Shown here: piece by piece, positions 52,627 through 60,574 of the stretch
Layout of the letters: every line of letters starts with the position of its first letter
How positions within the stretch are numbered: position 1 is the stretch's first letter
Assembly (NCBI RefSeq): GCF_002024505.1
Contig: NZ_CP019402.1
Span: 2,480,001-2,544,000 of the forward strand
DNA from: Plantibacter flavus
GTDB lineage: Bacteria; Actinomycetota; Actinomycetes; Actinomycetales; Microbacteriaceae
DNA length: 64,000 nucleotides
Reading direction: 5' to 3'
The notes under the pieces: model-generated
Told to the model about the DNA's origin: nothing
What the model saw: the letters and a program-made list of their open reading frames with translations, nothing else
Databases searched by the model: none
Translations under genes and position numbers: made by a program

Positions 52627-52927
52627 AGGTCTCTCCTTCGTACGTGTGCGCTCCCGTCGAGTGACGGGCCGCGCGTCCCGAATGGACGCGCCGTCGAGCG
52701 CGGTCGTGCATGATGCAGCGCGCAACACAGCCGCAGTACTTGCTCAAGCCGCCCGGTCTTCCGGGACTTGGCTGGCCACCAGTAGAACACCACCCGCGGA
52801 TCGCGAGGGATACACCACCGAGGACCAGCTTCCTGTCGGCTGGCTGTGCGCGGAGCGGACCATCACGGTCCGCCGTCGGCCAGCCTAGCAGAGGGGGGTT
52901 CGGCGATCCCCGGAACGACACGGATCC
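52627..52927 (-). other. pnp leader / upstream region
   Basis: 301 bp between the FUSC-like gene and pnp. On the minus strand it holds a TAGGCT -10-like hexamer (52887-52882), a hairpin with CCCGG-loop-CCGGG (52752-52765) extended by AGCC/GGCT flanks (52747-52750, 52770-52773), and the AGGAGA ribosome site. PNPase leaders are often self-regulated. Here only the hairpin is seen, and regulation is a guess. Confidence 0.45.
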
Positions 52928-54010
52928 TCAGGTGATGGGCGGGGTGCCGGGAGCGGCCGGAGACGCCGCGCGGCGGCGATCGCGTCCCCAGGACACGAGC
53001 AGGAGGAGCATCGCGACGGCCGCTCCGAGGAGGGTGTCGAGCACCCGCTCCCCCACGATCGCGAGCACCGGCTGCTTCGACGAGGACGTGCTGATGATGA
53101 GCACGAGCGGCGTGATGAAGACGAGCGCCAACGCGTAGTGCCGGATGACGACGAGCTCGATCGTGAACTGCAGGGCGGCCAGCACGAGGGCGAGGACGTA
53201 GCCGTGCGGCTGGAGCGAGGCCACGGTGAGGAAGATCCCGGCGCCGACGACCGTCCCGAGCACGCGGTGCACGCCGCGTGTCGCGCTCAGGGTGCGCGAG
53301 TGCCCGACGCTGAGGATCGCGACGGCGGACCCGGCGATCCAGTACCCGTGACCGAGGCCGAGGACCGCTCCGAGGACAGCGCTGATCGCGAGCGCGACGG
53401 TGAGGCGTGTCGCGATCCGGCGGTCGGTCGCGCTCAGCCGGTACTCGGGGAACAGCACGCGCATCGGCGTCGGCTTCCCCGCGCCGCGGCGGACCGCCGG
53501 CACGAGCAACGGCGCGACGACCACCAGGAAGGCGAAGGCCGAACCGGCCGCCACGAGCAGGATGACCAGCCCGCCGTCGAGCCCGGCGCCGCCGATCGGG
53601 ACGGGCGCGGTCAGGTGGCCGGCGATGCCGAACACGAGGATGAAGAACAGCGCGCCCGGAGGGCCGAGGACGATGCCCTGCACCAGCCAGATCACCACCG
53701 ACCCGACGACGATGAGACCGACCGCGGTCAGCGGCCGAGAACCCGACATCGCGACACCCAGCGCCGCGGCCGTGACGAGTCCTGCTCCGATGAGCGGCAG
53801 CACCCGCAGACGGTCCCGGCGGCTGAGCGGCGCGCAGTAGAGCGCGGTGAACGCCCCGAGGCCGGTGAGCAGGCCGAGCGGCGTGAGTCCGAAGAACGTC
53901 GCGACCGCGACCGGCACGGCCATCGCTATCGCGGCGGTGAGGGCGGCCGGCCAGCGCTTGGGCGATGGCGCGAAGCTGATCAGCGAGGTCTTCAGACCGC
54001 GTTCAGCCAT
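52928..54010 (-). CDS. FUSC-family membrane protein (aromatic acid exporter-like)
   Basis: Integral membrane protein of 360 residues with two blocks of about five or six helices (roughly 30-165 and 215-345) and a short cytoplasmic linker containing PTPMRVLFPEYRLSATDRRIATRL, a typical FUSC/DUF2955-like junction. GHSRTLSATRGVHRVLGTVVGAG is the conserved second-block motif of aromatic acid or fusaric-acid resistance-type exporters. No periplasmic adaptor gene is next to it. ATG 54010 is chosen for GGAGG five bases upstream. Substrate unknown. Confidence 0.8.
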   Translation of the reverse strand: MAERGLKTSLISFAPSPKRWPAALTAAIAMAVPVAVATFFGLTPLGLLTGLGAFTALYCAPLSRRDRLRVLPLIGAGLVTAAALGVAMSGSRPLTAVGLIVVGSVVIWLVQGIVLGPPGALFFILVFGIAGHLTAPVPIGGAGLDGGLVILLVAAGSAFAFLVVVAPLLVPAVRRGAGKPTPMRVLFPEYRLSATDRRIATRLTVALAISAVLGAVLGLGHGYWIAGSAVAILSVGHSRTLSATRGVHRVLGTVVGAGIFLTVASLQPHGYVLALVLAALQFTIELVVIRHYALALVFITPLVLIISTSSSKQPVLAIVGERVLDTLLGAAVAMLLLLVSWGRDRRRAASPAAPGTPPIT

Positions 54011-54098
54011 CCGATCCTCCGCTCTCGTGCAACCATCCAACGCTACGCCATCCTGAGCCGGGTGCCCGGGCCCCGTCGTCGCGCGGGCCGCCCCGGGC

Positions 54099-54104
54099 TA
54101 CGCT
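54099..54104 (+). promoter_or_regulatory. -10 box of the acyltransferase gene
   Basis: TACGCT on the plus strand 24 bp before the TTG start, leaving a short leader with AGGAGG. Confidence 0.4.
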
Positions 54105-54127
54105 GGTGCGGACCCCAGGAGGTGACG

Positions 54128-55240
54128 TTGACGCATCCCGCGCCGGCAGCCGCTCGCCCGAAGCAGCGCGTCCCGTTCTGGGACAACGCCCGTTTCGCGT
54201 GCATCACGCTCGTGGTCATGGGCCACGCGATCCAGCGTCTGACCTCCGAGTCCGACCCCGCGCTCGTCGTGTACCTGTTCCTCTACGCCTTCCACATGCC
54301 GGCGTTCGCGATCATCAGCGGGTACTTCTCGAAGTCGGCCCCTCCCGGACGACGACAGATGCGTCGGGTGATCACGGACATCCTCGTGCCCTACCTGATC
54401 ATGGAGGGGATCTGGTCCCTCGTGCAGTTCCTCGTCGAGGGCAAACGCGCGTTCAACCCGACCCAACCGTCGTGGACCCTCTGGTTCCTCCTCGCGCTCG
54501 GCATCTTCCGCCTCGTCCTGCCCTATCTCGCCCTCCTGCGCTGGCCATTGCTCTGGAGCGTGGTGATCTCGATCGGCGTCGGCTACCTCGACAACGTCGA
54601 CAGCACGTTCTCGCTCTCGCGCGCGCTCGGGATCCTGCCGTTCTTCGTGCTCGGGTGGCAGATCAACCGGTGGCGGCTCGTGGACCGCTGGCGTCTCGTC
54701 CGTACGAGGGCCTGGTGGATCCGGATCGCCGCCGCCGTCGTCTTCATCGCGTGGGCGGTCGTCCTCGTCCTCGGGATCGACCTGTGGCGCCGCATCGACC
54801 TGCGCTACTGGTTCTTCTACGACCGGGGGTACACCGCGCTCGGGAACGAGGACGGGACGGGCGGCCTGGTGCGACTCGCGGCCATCCTGCTGGCCGTCGT
54901 CCTCACCGCGGCGTTCTTCGTGCTCGTCCCCCGCGGCCAGTCGTGGATCACCCGGTACGGACAGTCGACGATGTACGTCTACCTGCTGCACTCCTTCGTG
55001 CTCTACCCCCTGCGAGAGTCGGGCGTCCTGACCGACACGGGCAACCCGGAGCTCGTGCTCGTCGGCCTGCTGGTGCTGTCGGTCCTGATCGTCATCGTGC
55101 TCTCCAGCGGACCCGTGCGCCGCATCACGAGACCGCTCATCGAACCCCGCGCGGCGTTCATCTTCAGTCGCAAGCGGGCCTTCGACCCGGAGCCCCCGCG
55201 AAGCGACCCGACCGGATCGCGCCGCGACGTCACGAGGTGA
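54128..55240 (+). CDS. Acyltransferase-3 family membrane protein
   Basis: Integral membrane O-acyltransferase of 370 residues with about ten helices. The family signatures are FWDNARFACITLVVMGHAI (N-terminal, catalytic His in GHAIQRL) and FHMPAFAIISGYFSKS. LLHSFVLYPL near the end is also typical. The start is TTG at 54128, the only codon five bases behind a perfect AGGAGG (54117-54122). Resembles fucose-4-O-acetylase-like proteins that decorate surface sugars or make a membrane acyl group. The acceptor is unknown. The stop overlaps the oxidoreductase stop on the other strand by 11 bp. Confidence 0.85.
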   Translation: MTHPAPAAARPKQRVPFWDNARFACITLVVMGHAIQRLTSESDPALVVYLFLYAFHMPAFAIISGYFSKSAPPGRRQMRRVITDILVPYLIMEGIWSLVQFLVEGKRAFNPTQPSWTLWFLLALGIFRLVLPYLALLRWPLLWSVVISIGVGYLDNVDSTFSLSRALGILPFFVLGWQINRWRLVDRWRLVRTRAWWIRIAAAVVFIAWAVVLVLGIDLWRRIDLRYWFFYDRGYTALGNEDGTGGLVRLAAILLAVVLTAAFFVLVPRGQSWITRYGQSTMYVYLLHSFVLYPLRESGVLTDTGNPELVLVGLLVLSVLIVIVLSSGPVRRITRPLIEPRAAFIFSRKRAFDPEPPRSDPTGSRRDVTR

Positions 55241-56150
55241 CGAGGACGACCTTCCCGCGGACGTGACCGTCGATGAGGTGGCGGTAGGCGTCGACGACCC
55301 GCTCGATGGGCCACACGCTGTCGATCGGGAGGACGATCTCACCCCGCGCGATCGACTCGCCGAGCGCTGCCAGCTCGTCGAGCGTCGCGTCCTGTCCGCC
55401 GACGCCGCGGAACCCGTGCTCGGTGGCGAAGGGTCGGTCCGCGATCGTGTTGACCCGCTCCGGCGCGACGCCGAGATCGCGCGCCAGCTCGAGGGTCGGC
55501 CGGCCGTGCGTGTCGATGACGGCGGTGATCCCGCCGGGGGCCGCCTCGAGGACACGCTCGCGCAGGCCGTCGCCGTACTGGACGGGGATGACGCCGAGAC
55601 CGCGGAGGAACTCCTGATTGGCCGCACCGGCGGTGCCGAGCACGACCGCGCCGGTCCGCCTGGCGAGCTGCGCCGCGAGCACGCCGACCCCGCCGGCCGC
55701 AGCACTCACGAGCACCGTGTCCGACTGCTGGACGCCGACGGCGGCGACCGATGCGATCGCCGCGCGTCCCGCGATGTCGAGGGCACCGGCCTGCTCGATG
55801 GTGAGCCCGTTCGGCACGTGGTGGAGGATGCCGGCCGGAGCGATGAGGAAGTCCGCCTGCGCGTGGAACCGGTGTCCGCCGTACACGTGGTCGCCCGTCG
55901 CGAATCCCTGGACGCCGCTCCCCACACCGTCCACCACCCCGGCGAAGTCGTTGCCGTTCCCGCTCGGGACGTCCCGCCCGAAGGAGGCGAGCGCTTCGGG
56001 TGATGACGCGAGCTTGTGGTCGACGGGGTTGAGCCCTGCGACGAGGACACGGACTCGGACCTCGTCGTGGCCGGGCACCGGGATGTCGCCCTCGACGAGG
56101 TGGAACACCTCGGGGCCACCGAACCGGTCGAACCGCACGAACCTCGCCAT
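55230..56150 (-). CDS. NADP-dependent quinone-oxidoreductase-like protein
   Basis: Zinc-independent medium-chain dehydrogenase/reductase of 306 residues. The N-terminal GroES-like part (FVRFDRFGGPEVFHLVEG...AGLNPVDHKL) carries no zinc cysteines. The NADP loop is AAAGGVGVLAAQLARR. It belongs to the QOR/zeta-crystallin-like branch, reducing quinones or alpha,beta-unsaturated carbonyls. The conserved C-terminal VVDAYRHLIDGHVRGKVVLV is present. Converges with the acyltransferase gene. The substrate is unknown and no regulator is adjacent. Confidence 0.86.
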   Translation of the reverse strand: MARFVRFDRFGGPEVFHLVEGDIPVPGHDEVRVRVLVAGLNPVDHKLASSPEALASFGRDVPSGNGNDFAGVVDGVGSGVQGFATGDHVYGGHRFHAQADFLIAPAGILHHVPNGLTIEQAGALDIAGRAAIASVAAVGVQQSDTVLVSAAAGGVGVLAAQLARRTGAVVLGTAGAANQEFLRGLGVIPVQYGDGLRERVLEAAPGGITAVIDTHGRPTLELARDLGVAPERVNTIADRPFATEHGFRGVGGQDATLDELAALGESIARGEIVLPIDSVWPIERVVDAYRHLIDGHVRGKVVLVTS

Positions 56151-56267
56151 GATGCCTCCTCCGCCGGCTTCCGCCGACCTCCATGCTCACACGCTTCCCG
56201 GGCGAGGACCACCCTGGCCGCAGCGGACGTCACGCGCCGTTCACCCGGCCGAGCGAGAATCACGGGC

Positions 56268-57053
56268 ATGGCATGGGTCGATGAGCTGCAGACGGCGATC
56301 ACGGCGTGGTTGCTCGAGATCGCCGCGTCGGGCTGGGTGTTCCCTGCGCTGTACCTGCTGACGGTCGCCGACGCCTTCCTGGTCGTCCTACCGAGCGAGA
56401 CCGCGGTGACGGCGCTCGGAGCGATCTCGGCGTCGAGCGGCTCGCCGGACCTCGCCCTCCTCATCGGCGTGGCCTGGGCGGGCGCCGTGACCGGCGACGT
56501 GTCCTGCTACCTCCTCGGTCGGCGGATCGGGACCACACGGTTCGCCTGGATGCGGCGCCCGCGGGTCGCGGCCGCGATCGGACGTGCGGGCGTCGCGCTC
56601 GAGCGCCGCGCCGCTGCAGCCATCCTCACCGCGCGCTACATCCCGTTCGCGCGCATCGCGGTCAACCTCGTCGCCGGTGCGAGTGGCCTCCGCCCACGTC
56701 GGTACCTCCCGATCACCGTCCTCGCAGGGCTCGCCTGGGCACTGTGGAACGTGGGCGTCGGAGCCGTCGTCGGCCGGTTGCTCCCGGATCAGCCGGTACT
56801 CGCGACCGCCGTGTCGATCGTCGTCGCGGTCGGCCTGGGCGTGGCCGTCGACCGGATCAGCGCCGCCCTGTCCGCACGACGGCGACGGACACGGGCCTCA
56901 CTCGACGAGCTCGCCCCGCGCCTTCTTGCCGACGATGGAGTGCCGGCGGCTGTAGGCGAAGTAGATGATGAAGCCGAGCGCCAGCCAGACGAGGAACCGC
57001 ACCCAGGTGAGCGTCGTCAGGTTGAGCATGAGCCAGACGCAGAGCACCGCTGA
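56268..57053 (+). CDS. DedA-family membrane protein with long antisense-overlapping tail
   Basis: DedA/SNARE-associated protein, 261 residues, about five hydrophobic helices in the first 205. VLPSETAVTALGAIS and the later GRRIG...F-R-G-x-R-type segment ARYIPFARIAVNLVAGASG with conserved Arg residues are diagnostic. DedA proteins act in membrane homeostasis as flippases or undecaprenyl-phosphate carriers. The last 52 residues are Arg/Glu-rich, lie entirely over the 3' end of the permease gene on the opposite strand, and have no DedA match. The ancestral stop may have been lost near 56900. Confidence 0.83.
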   Translation: MAWVDELQTAITAWLLEIAASGWVFPALYLLTVADAFLVVLPSETAVTALGAISASSGSPDLALLIGVAWAGAVTGDVSCYLLGRRIGTTRFAWMRRPRVAAAIGRAGVALERRAAAAILTARYIPFARIAVNLVAGASGLRPRRYLPITVLAGLAWALWNVGVGAVVGRLLPDQPVLATAVSIVVAVGLGVAVDRISAALSARRRRTRASLDELAPRLLADDGVPAAVGEVDDEAERQPDEEPHPGERRQVEHEPDAEHR

Positions 57054-58385
57054 GAGGATCGGGAGGAACGGCGACCACGGGACGCGGAACGCGCGCGGCA
57101 GCTTCGGGTACTTCTTCCGCAGCACGATCACGGCGATGCTGACGAGCACGAACGCGGAGAGCGTGCCGATGTTGATCATCTCCTCGAGGATGCCCACGTC
57201 GGTCAGGCCGGCGATCAGCGCGACGAGCGCGCCGACGATGAGCTGCACCCGCACAGGTGTCTTGCGCTTCTCGGAGGTGACACTGAGTGAGCGCGGGAGC
57301 AGGCCGTCGCGGCTCATGGCGAAGACCACGCGGGCGAGGCCGAGCAGGAGCACCATGATGACGGTCGTCAGGCCGGCGAGGATGCCGATCGAGATCACCT
57401 GCGCGGCCCAGTCCGCACCCACCGCGATGAACGCCGTCGCGAGTGAAGGGTCCTCAGCCTCGGCGAGCGTCGTGTACGGCACCATGCCGGTGAGGACGAG
57501 GCTCACGCCGACGTAGAGGACGGTCACGATGGCGAGGCCACCGAAGATGCCGCGCGGCAGGTTACGCTGCGGGTTCTTGACCTCCTCCGCGCTCGTGGCG
57601 ACGACGTCGAACCCGATGAAGGCGAAGAAGACGAGTGAGGCACCGGCGAGCAGACCGAAGACGCCGTACTGCGCGGGCGCGGCCCCCGTCATGAAGGAGA
57701 ACAGCGACTGCGACCAGGCATCGGACGCCCCGCCCTTCGTCGGGACCTCGTCGGGGATGAACGGCGTGTAGTTCGCCGCCTTGACGAAGAAGGCGCCGAC
57801 GACGATGACGAAGATGACGATCGCGACCTTGATGATCGTGAAGACGCTCGCGACACGCGAGGACAGCTTCGTACCGAGGACGAGCAGGGTGGTGAAGATC
57901 GCGACGATGACGAACGCGCCCCAGCTGACCTTGAGCCCGAGGACGTCGAGCTCGCTCGGCACGTCCCAGCCCCAGAGCAGGAAGACGTTGCTGAGGTAGA
58001 TGCCCCAGTACTTGGCGATGACGGCGGCCGCCGTGAGCATCTCCAGGATGAGGTCCCATCCGATGATCCACGCGAGGAGCTCACCGAGGGTGGCGTAGGT
58101 GAAGGTGTAGGCGGAGCCGGCGACGGGCACGGTGGAGGCGAACTCCGCGTAGCACATGATGGCGAGGGCACAGGTGACGGCCGCGAGGATGAACGCGAGC
58201 GACACGGACGGGCCCGCATAGTTGCCCGCGGCCTTGGCTCCGACGGAGAAGATGCCCGCGCCGACCGCGACCGCGACACCCATGATCATGAGGTCCCAGG
58301 TGCCGAGCGTGCGCTTCAGGCTGCGCCCTTCGACGCTGGAATCCGCGAGGGAGTCCTCGATGCTCTTCGTCCGCCAGATGCTCAT
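56898..58385 (-). CDS. APC-family amino acid permease (second)
   Basis: Secondary amino-acid transporter of 495 residues with about 12 helices. First-helix substrate motif GVAVAVGAGIFSVGA (about 36-50), CYAEFASTVPVAGSAYTFTYATLGE and FFAFIGFDVVATSAEEVKNPQRNLP are typical of the cationic amino-acid transporter (CAT) group. It is related to, but not a recent copy of, the permease at 5086-6546, differing in length and in many loop residues. Its 3' end overlaps the DedA gene by 156 bp on the other strand. Substrate unknown. Confidence 0.88.
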   Translation of the reverse strand: MSIWRTKSIEDSLADSSVEGRSLKRTLGTWDLMIMGVAVAVGAGIFSVGAKAAGNYAGPSVSLAFILAAVTCALAIMCYAEFASTVPVAGSAYTFTYATLGELLAWIIGWDLILEMLTAAAVIAKYWGIYLSNVFLLWGWDVPSELDVLGLKVSWGAFVIVAIFTTLLVLGTKLSSRVASVFTIIKVAIVIFVIVVGAFFVKAANYTPFIPDEVPTKGGASDAWSQSLFSFMTGAAPAQYGVFGLLAGASLVFFAFIGFDVVATSAEEVKNPQRNLPRGIFGGLAIVTVLYVGVSLVLTGMVPYTTLAEAEDPSLATAFIAVGADWAAQVISIGILAGLTTVIMVLLLGLARVVFAMSRDGLLPRSLSVTSEKRKTPVRVQLIVGALVALIAGLTDVGILEEMINIGTLSAFVLVSIAVIVLRKKYPKLPRAFRVPWSPFLPILSAVLCVWLMLNLTTLTWVRFLVWLALGFIIYFAYSRRHSIVGKKARGELVE

Positions 58386-58516
58386 GGTGCTCCTTGCCGT
58401 GGTGCGGTACCTCGTGGCCTCGCGCGAAGCCGACTCTCGACCTTGCCAGATGCGTGGCCCATGGTCGAGTCACGGACGAGTTTTTCTGCAGCTGTGGGGT
58501 TCCCGGTGGAACACGA

Positions 58517-58548
58517 ACGGGCCGTCATCCGAGTGGATGACGGCCCGT
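58517..58548 (-). terminator. Terminator behind rpsO
   Basis: Perfect 14-bp stem ACGGGCCGTCATCC / GGATGACGGCCCGT with a 4-base loop, 88 bp behind the rpsO stop and before the permease gene. Confidence 0.78.
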
Positions 58549-58570
58549 CACGAAGAAGCTCGCGGTGTCA

Positions 58571-58596
58571 GCGCCCTTCGACAGGCTCAGGGACCG
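58571..58596. repeat. REP-like sequence
   Basis: Contains CCCTTCGACAGGCTCAGGG, a motif I recall as a dispersed short palindromic repeat in many high-GC genomes. One copy only is seen here, between rpsO and its terminator. Confidence 0.4.
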
Positions 58597-58635
58597 TGGG
58601 TCCGGTGAGTCGCCGGAGGGTTCAGAGCTGCTTGC

Positions 58636-58905
58636 CTAGCGGCGGAGTCCGAGGCGCTCGATCAGCGAGCGGTAGCGCTCGATGTCGACGGCCTGGAGGT
58701 AGCCGAGGAGGCGGCGACGCTGTCCGACCAGGAGCAGCAGGCCACGACGCGAGTGGTGGTCGTGCTTGTGCTCCTTGAGGTGCTCGGTGAGGTCCTTGAT
58801 GCGGCGGGTCATGACCGCCACCTGGACCTCGGGGGATCCGGTGTCACCTGGGTGGGTTGCGTACTCTTCGATGATCGCCTTCTTACGGTCTCCTTCAAGC
58901 GCCAT
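58636..58905 (-). CDS. rpsO: 30S ribosomal protein S15
   Basis: Primary 16S-rRNA-binding protein of the small subunit, 89 residues, exactly the usual length. [25 protein letters not shown] and [21 protein letters not shown] with the C-terminal [10 protein letters not shown] are unmistakable. In most actinobacteria pnp follows directly. Here the permease, DedA, oxidoreductase, acyltransferase and FUSC genes come between. It has an extended -10 promoter (TGCTAGAAT) about 90 bp upstream. Confidence 0.98.
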   Translation of the reverse strand: MALEGDRKKAIIEEYATHPGDTGSPEVQVAVMTRRIKDLTEHLKEHKHDHHSRRGLLLLVGQRRRLLGYLQAVDIERYRSLIERLGLRR

Positions 58906-58995
58906 AGTGGTGATCCCCTCTCTGTTCGTTGCGCGGTGCCCGTCGCCTGATGCGTGGGCTCTCTTGATCCGCGGCCGTTCGACGGCAACCTTGTG

Positions 58996-59004
58996 ATTCT
59001 AGCA
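58996..59004 (-). promoter_or_regulatory. rpsO: Extended -10 promoter of rpsO
   Basis: Minus strand TGCTAGAAT: an extended -10 with TG one base before TAGAAT. The leader of about 85 bases contains a GCCGT-CGA-ACGGC hairpin. No good -35 hexamer. Confidence 0.5.
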
Positions 59005-59007
59005 GGT

Positions 59008-59796
59008 TCAGAGCGAAGGAGGTTCGCGGTGCGTCGAGCGCCGCTTCGCGTTCGCCCGCTCCTCCGCCTCGGTGGCTGCGACCCGGCGCCGACGACGCAG
59101 TACGAGGATGAGGGCGAGCGCGATGAGGTCCAGAACCAGGAAGGCGAGGAGTAGCCAGACCCAGAGCGGAGGTCCGGCACCGGCGCTCGGCGCAGGCTCG
59201 GCCGCGGCCTCCGCTGCCTCGGCCGTCGTCGTGGAATCGTAGACGAGCCGGACCGGGTCGCCGAGTGTGGCCCCGCCGTCGGCGTTCGTCGACACGAGGG
59301 CGAGGGTGATGTCGTACTCCCCCGCGTCCGCTCCGCGAAGCCACTGGGTCATGTTGATCCTGGTGGACCATCCGCCGTCGCTGCCGATCTCGATCGGCTG
59401 CCCGTCGAAGCGGAACTCGGTCGCCCCCGTCCCGCCGGTGGACTGCAGGTCGCACGAGGCGTCGTCTGCCGTCGAGCTGCTGAAGCAGGCCTTCGCCGAG
59501 TCGTAGAGGTCGATCGAGCGCCAGTAGGACAGCACGACGTCGGCACCCGCGTCGGCGGTGCCGGTGACGTCGAATCCGCTCACCTGCTCGCCGTCCAGGG
59601 TGTAGTCGACACGGTAGACGGTGTCGCCGTCGGTCGGGCTCTCGATCGTGCCGGCGCCGGCGGCCGACGCGGGAGCGGACGCGGCGAGCGGCAGGACGAC
59701 GGATCCGGCGCCGAGCGACACCGCCACCACGGCGAGCGCCGCGGCACGAGCGGCACGCTGCAGCAGCGGACCGAGTCGACGCACTCCGGGGATCAC
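59008..59796 (-). CDS. Secreted, C-terminally membrane-anchored protein, unknown function
   Basis: A protein of about 262 residues: signal peptide (hydrophobic core ALAVVAVSLGAGSVVLPLA), an Ig-like beta domain (about 50-185) with two cysteines that may bond (KACFSSS, DASCDL), an Ala/Pro/Glu spacer, one membrane helix near residues 212-234 (PLWVWLLLAFLVLDLIALALILVL) and a basic tail. It would face outward with its tail in the cytoplasm. The start is uncertain: GTG at 59796 or GTG at 59784 (258 residues) both give a signal peptide; a longer frame upstream is not credible. I do not recognise the family. Confidence 0.7.
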   Translation of the reverse strand: MIPGVRRLGPLLQRAARAAALAVVAVSLGAGSVVLPLAASAPASAAGAGTIESPTDGDTVYRVDYTLDGEQVSGFDVTGTADAGADVVLSYWRSIDLYDSAKACFSSSTADDASCDLQSTGGTGATEFRFDGQPIEIGSDGGWSTRINMTQWLRGADAGEYDITLALVSTNADGGATLGDPVRLVYDSTTTAEAAEAAAEPAPSAGAGPPLWVWLLLAFLVLDLIALALILVLRRRRRVAATEAEERANAKRRSTHREPPSL

Positions 59797-59884
59797 CTGG
59801 CCACCACTCCCTCCGGCGACGCCGGACGGCGACGCACGCCTCCAGTATCCCAAAGTCCGGGGTGCCGAGCCTGGGAACGACGGA

Positions 59885-59913
59885 GGCGGGGACCGCACCC
59901 GGCGGTCCCCGCC
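59885..59913 (-). terminator. Terminator behind the FMN reductase gene
   Basis: Perfect 12-bp stem GGCGGGGACCGC / GCGGTCCCCGCC with a 5-base loop, 31 bp beyond the FMN reductase stop. Confidence 0.75.
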
Positions 59914-59944
59914 CGCATCGGGGCGGTCGGGCGGAGTCGTCCGA

Positions 59945-60574
59945 TCAGGCCCCGCGACCACCGAGCAGCTCGGAGAACGGGCGGTCGAGCGCGAACGGGT
60001 CGTTCAGGCGCCCGGAACGGTCCGAGGCCGCCACGAGTGCGCTCAACTCACCGGCCGCACGGTCGATCCGCGCCGGCAGGGCGCCGAGCTGCGCGTCGCC
60101 CGTCCCCCAGTCCTCGGAGGCCGCGAACACGGCGGTCGGCACGGTCACCGCCCGCAGGTAGGCGAACAGGGGACGCACGGCGTATTCGAGGGCGAGCGAG
60201 TGTCTGGCCGACCCACCCGTCGCACCGAGGACGATGGGCACCCCGGTCAGAGCGGTCGGCTCCACCACGTCGAAGAACGACTTGAACAAGCCGGAGTAGC
60301 TGGAGGAGAAGATCGGCGTCACGGCGATGACGCCGTCTGCGCCGGTCATGGCTTCGATCGCCTCGGACAACCGTGGACTGGGGAACCCGGTCAGCAGGTT
60401 GTTCGTGATGTCCTGAGCCAGGTCGCGCAGCTCGATCGACGTCGTCTCGACGTCATAGCCGTCCTGCTCGAGGTGCGCCACGGTGGCGTCGCGGAGGCGG
60501 TCGGCGAGGAGGCGCGTCGACGACGGCTGGCTGAGACCTGCCGACACGACGGCGAGCGTACGCTTCGCGGTCAT
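59945..60574 (-). CDS. NAD(P)H-dependent FMN reductase (CE1759 family)
   Basis: Flavodoxin-like FMN reductase of 209 residues. The P-loop-like FMN site VVSAGLSQPSSTRLLADRL (about 9-27), the VTPIFSSSYSGLFKSFFDVVEP segment that contacts flavin and substrate, and VLGATGGSARHSLALEY are clear. It belongs to the CE1759 family, which in Corynebacterium and relatives is paired with a CE1758-type LLM oxidoreductase. Here that partner is immediately upstream, overlapping by four bases. It would supply reduced FMN to the LLM oxygenase. Confidence 0.87.
   Translation of the reverse strand: MTAKRTLAVVSAGLSQPSSTRLLADRLRDATVAHLEQDGYDVETTSIELRDLAQDITNNLLTGFPSPRLSEAIEAMTGADGVIAVTPIFSSSYSGLFKSFFDVVEPTALTGVPIVLGATGGSARHSLALEYAVRPLFAYLRAVTVPTAVFAASEDWGTGDAQLGALPARIDRAAGELSALVAASDRSGRLNDPFALDRPFSELLGGRGA

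Noticed and set aside
49045..52713. Very long plus-strand open frame (over 1200 codons)
   Set aside because: It is the high-GC shadow of bkdA and pnp on the minus strand; repetitive Asp/Val/Arg-rich translation without any family signature.
53138..54127. Long open plus-strand frame upstream of the acyltransferase gene
   Set aside because: It lies antisense to the FUSC gene, with Arg/Asp/Glu-rich low-complexity translation. A TTG behind AGGAGG at 54128 gives a clean acyltransferase start.
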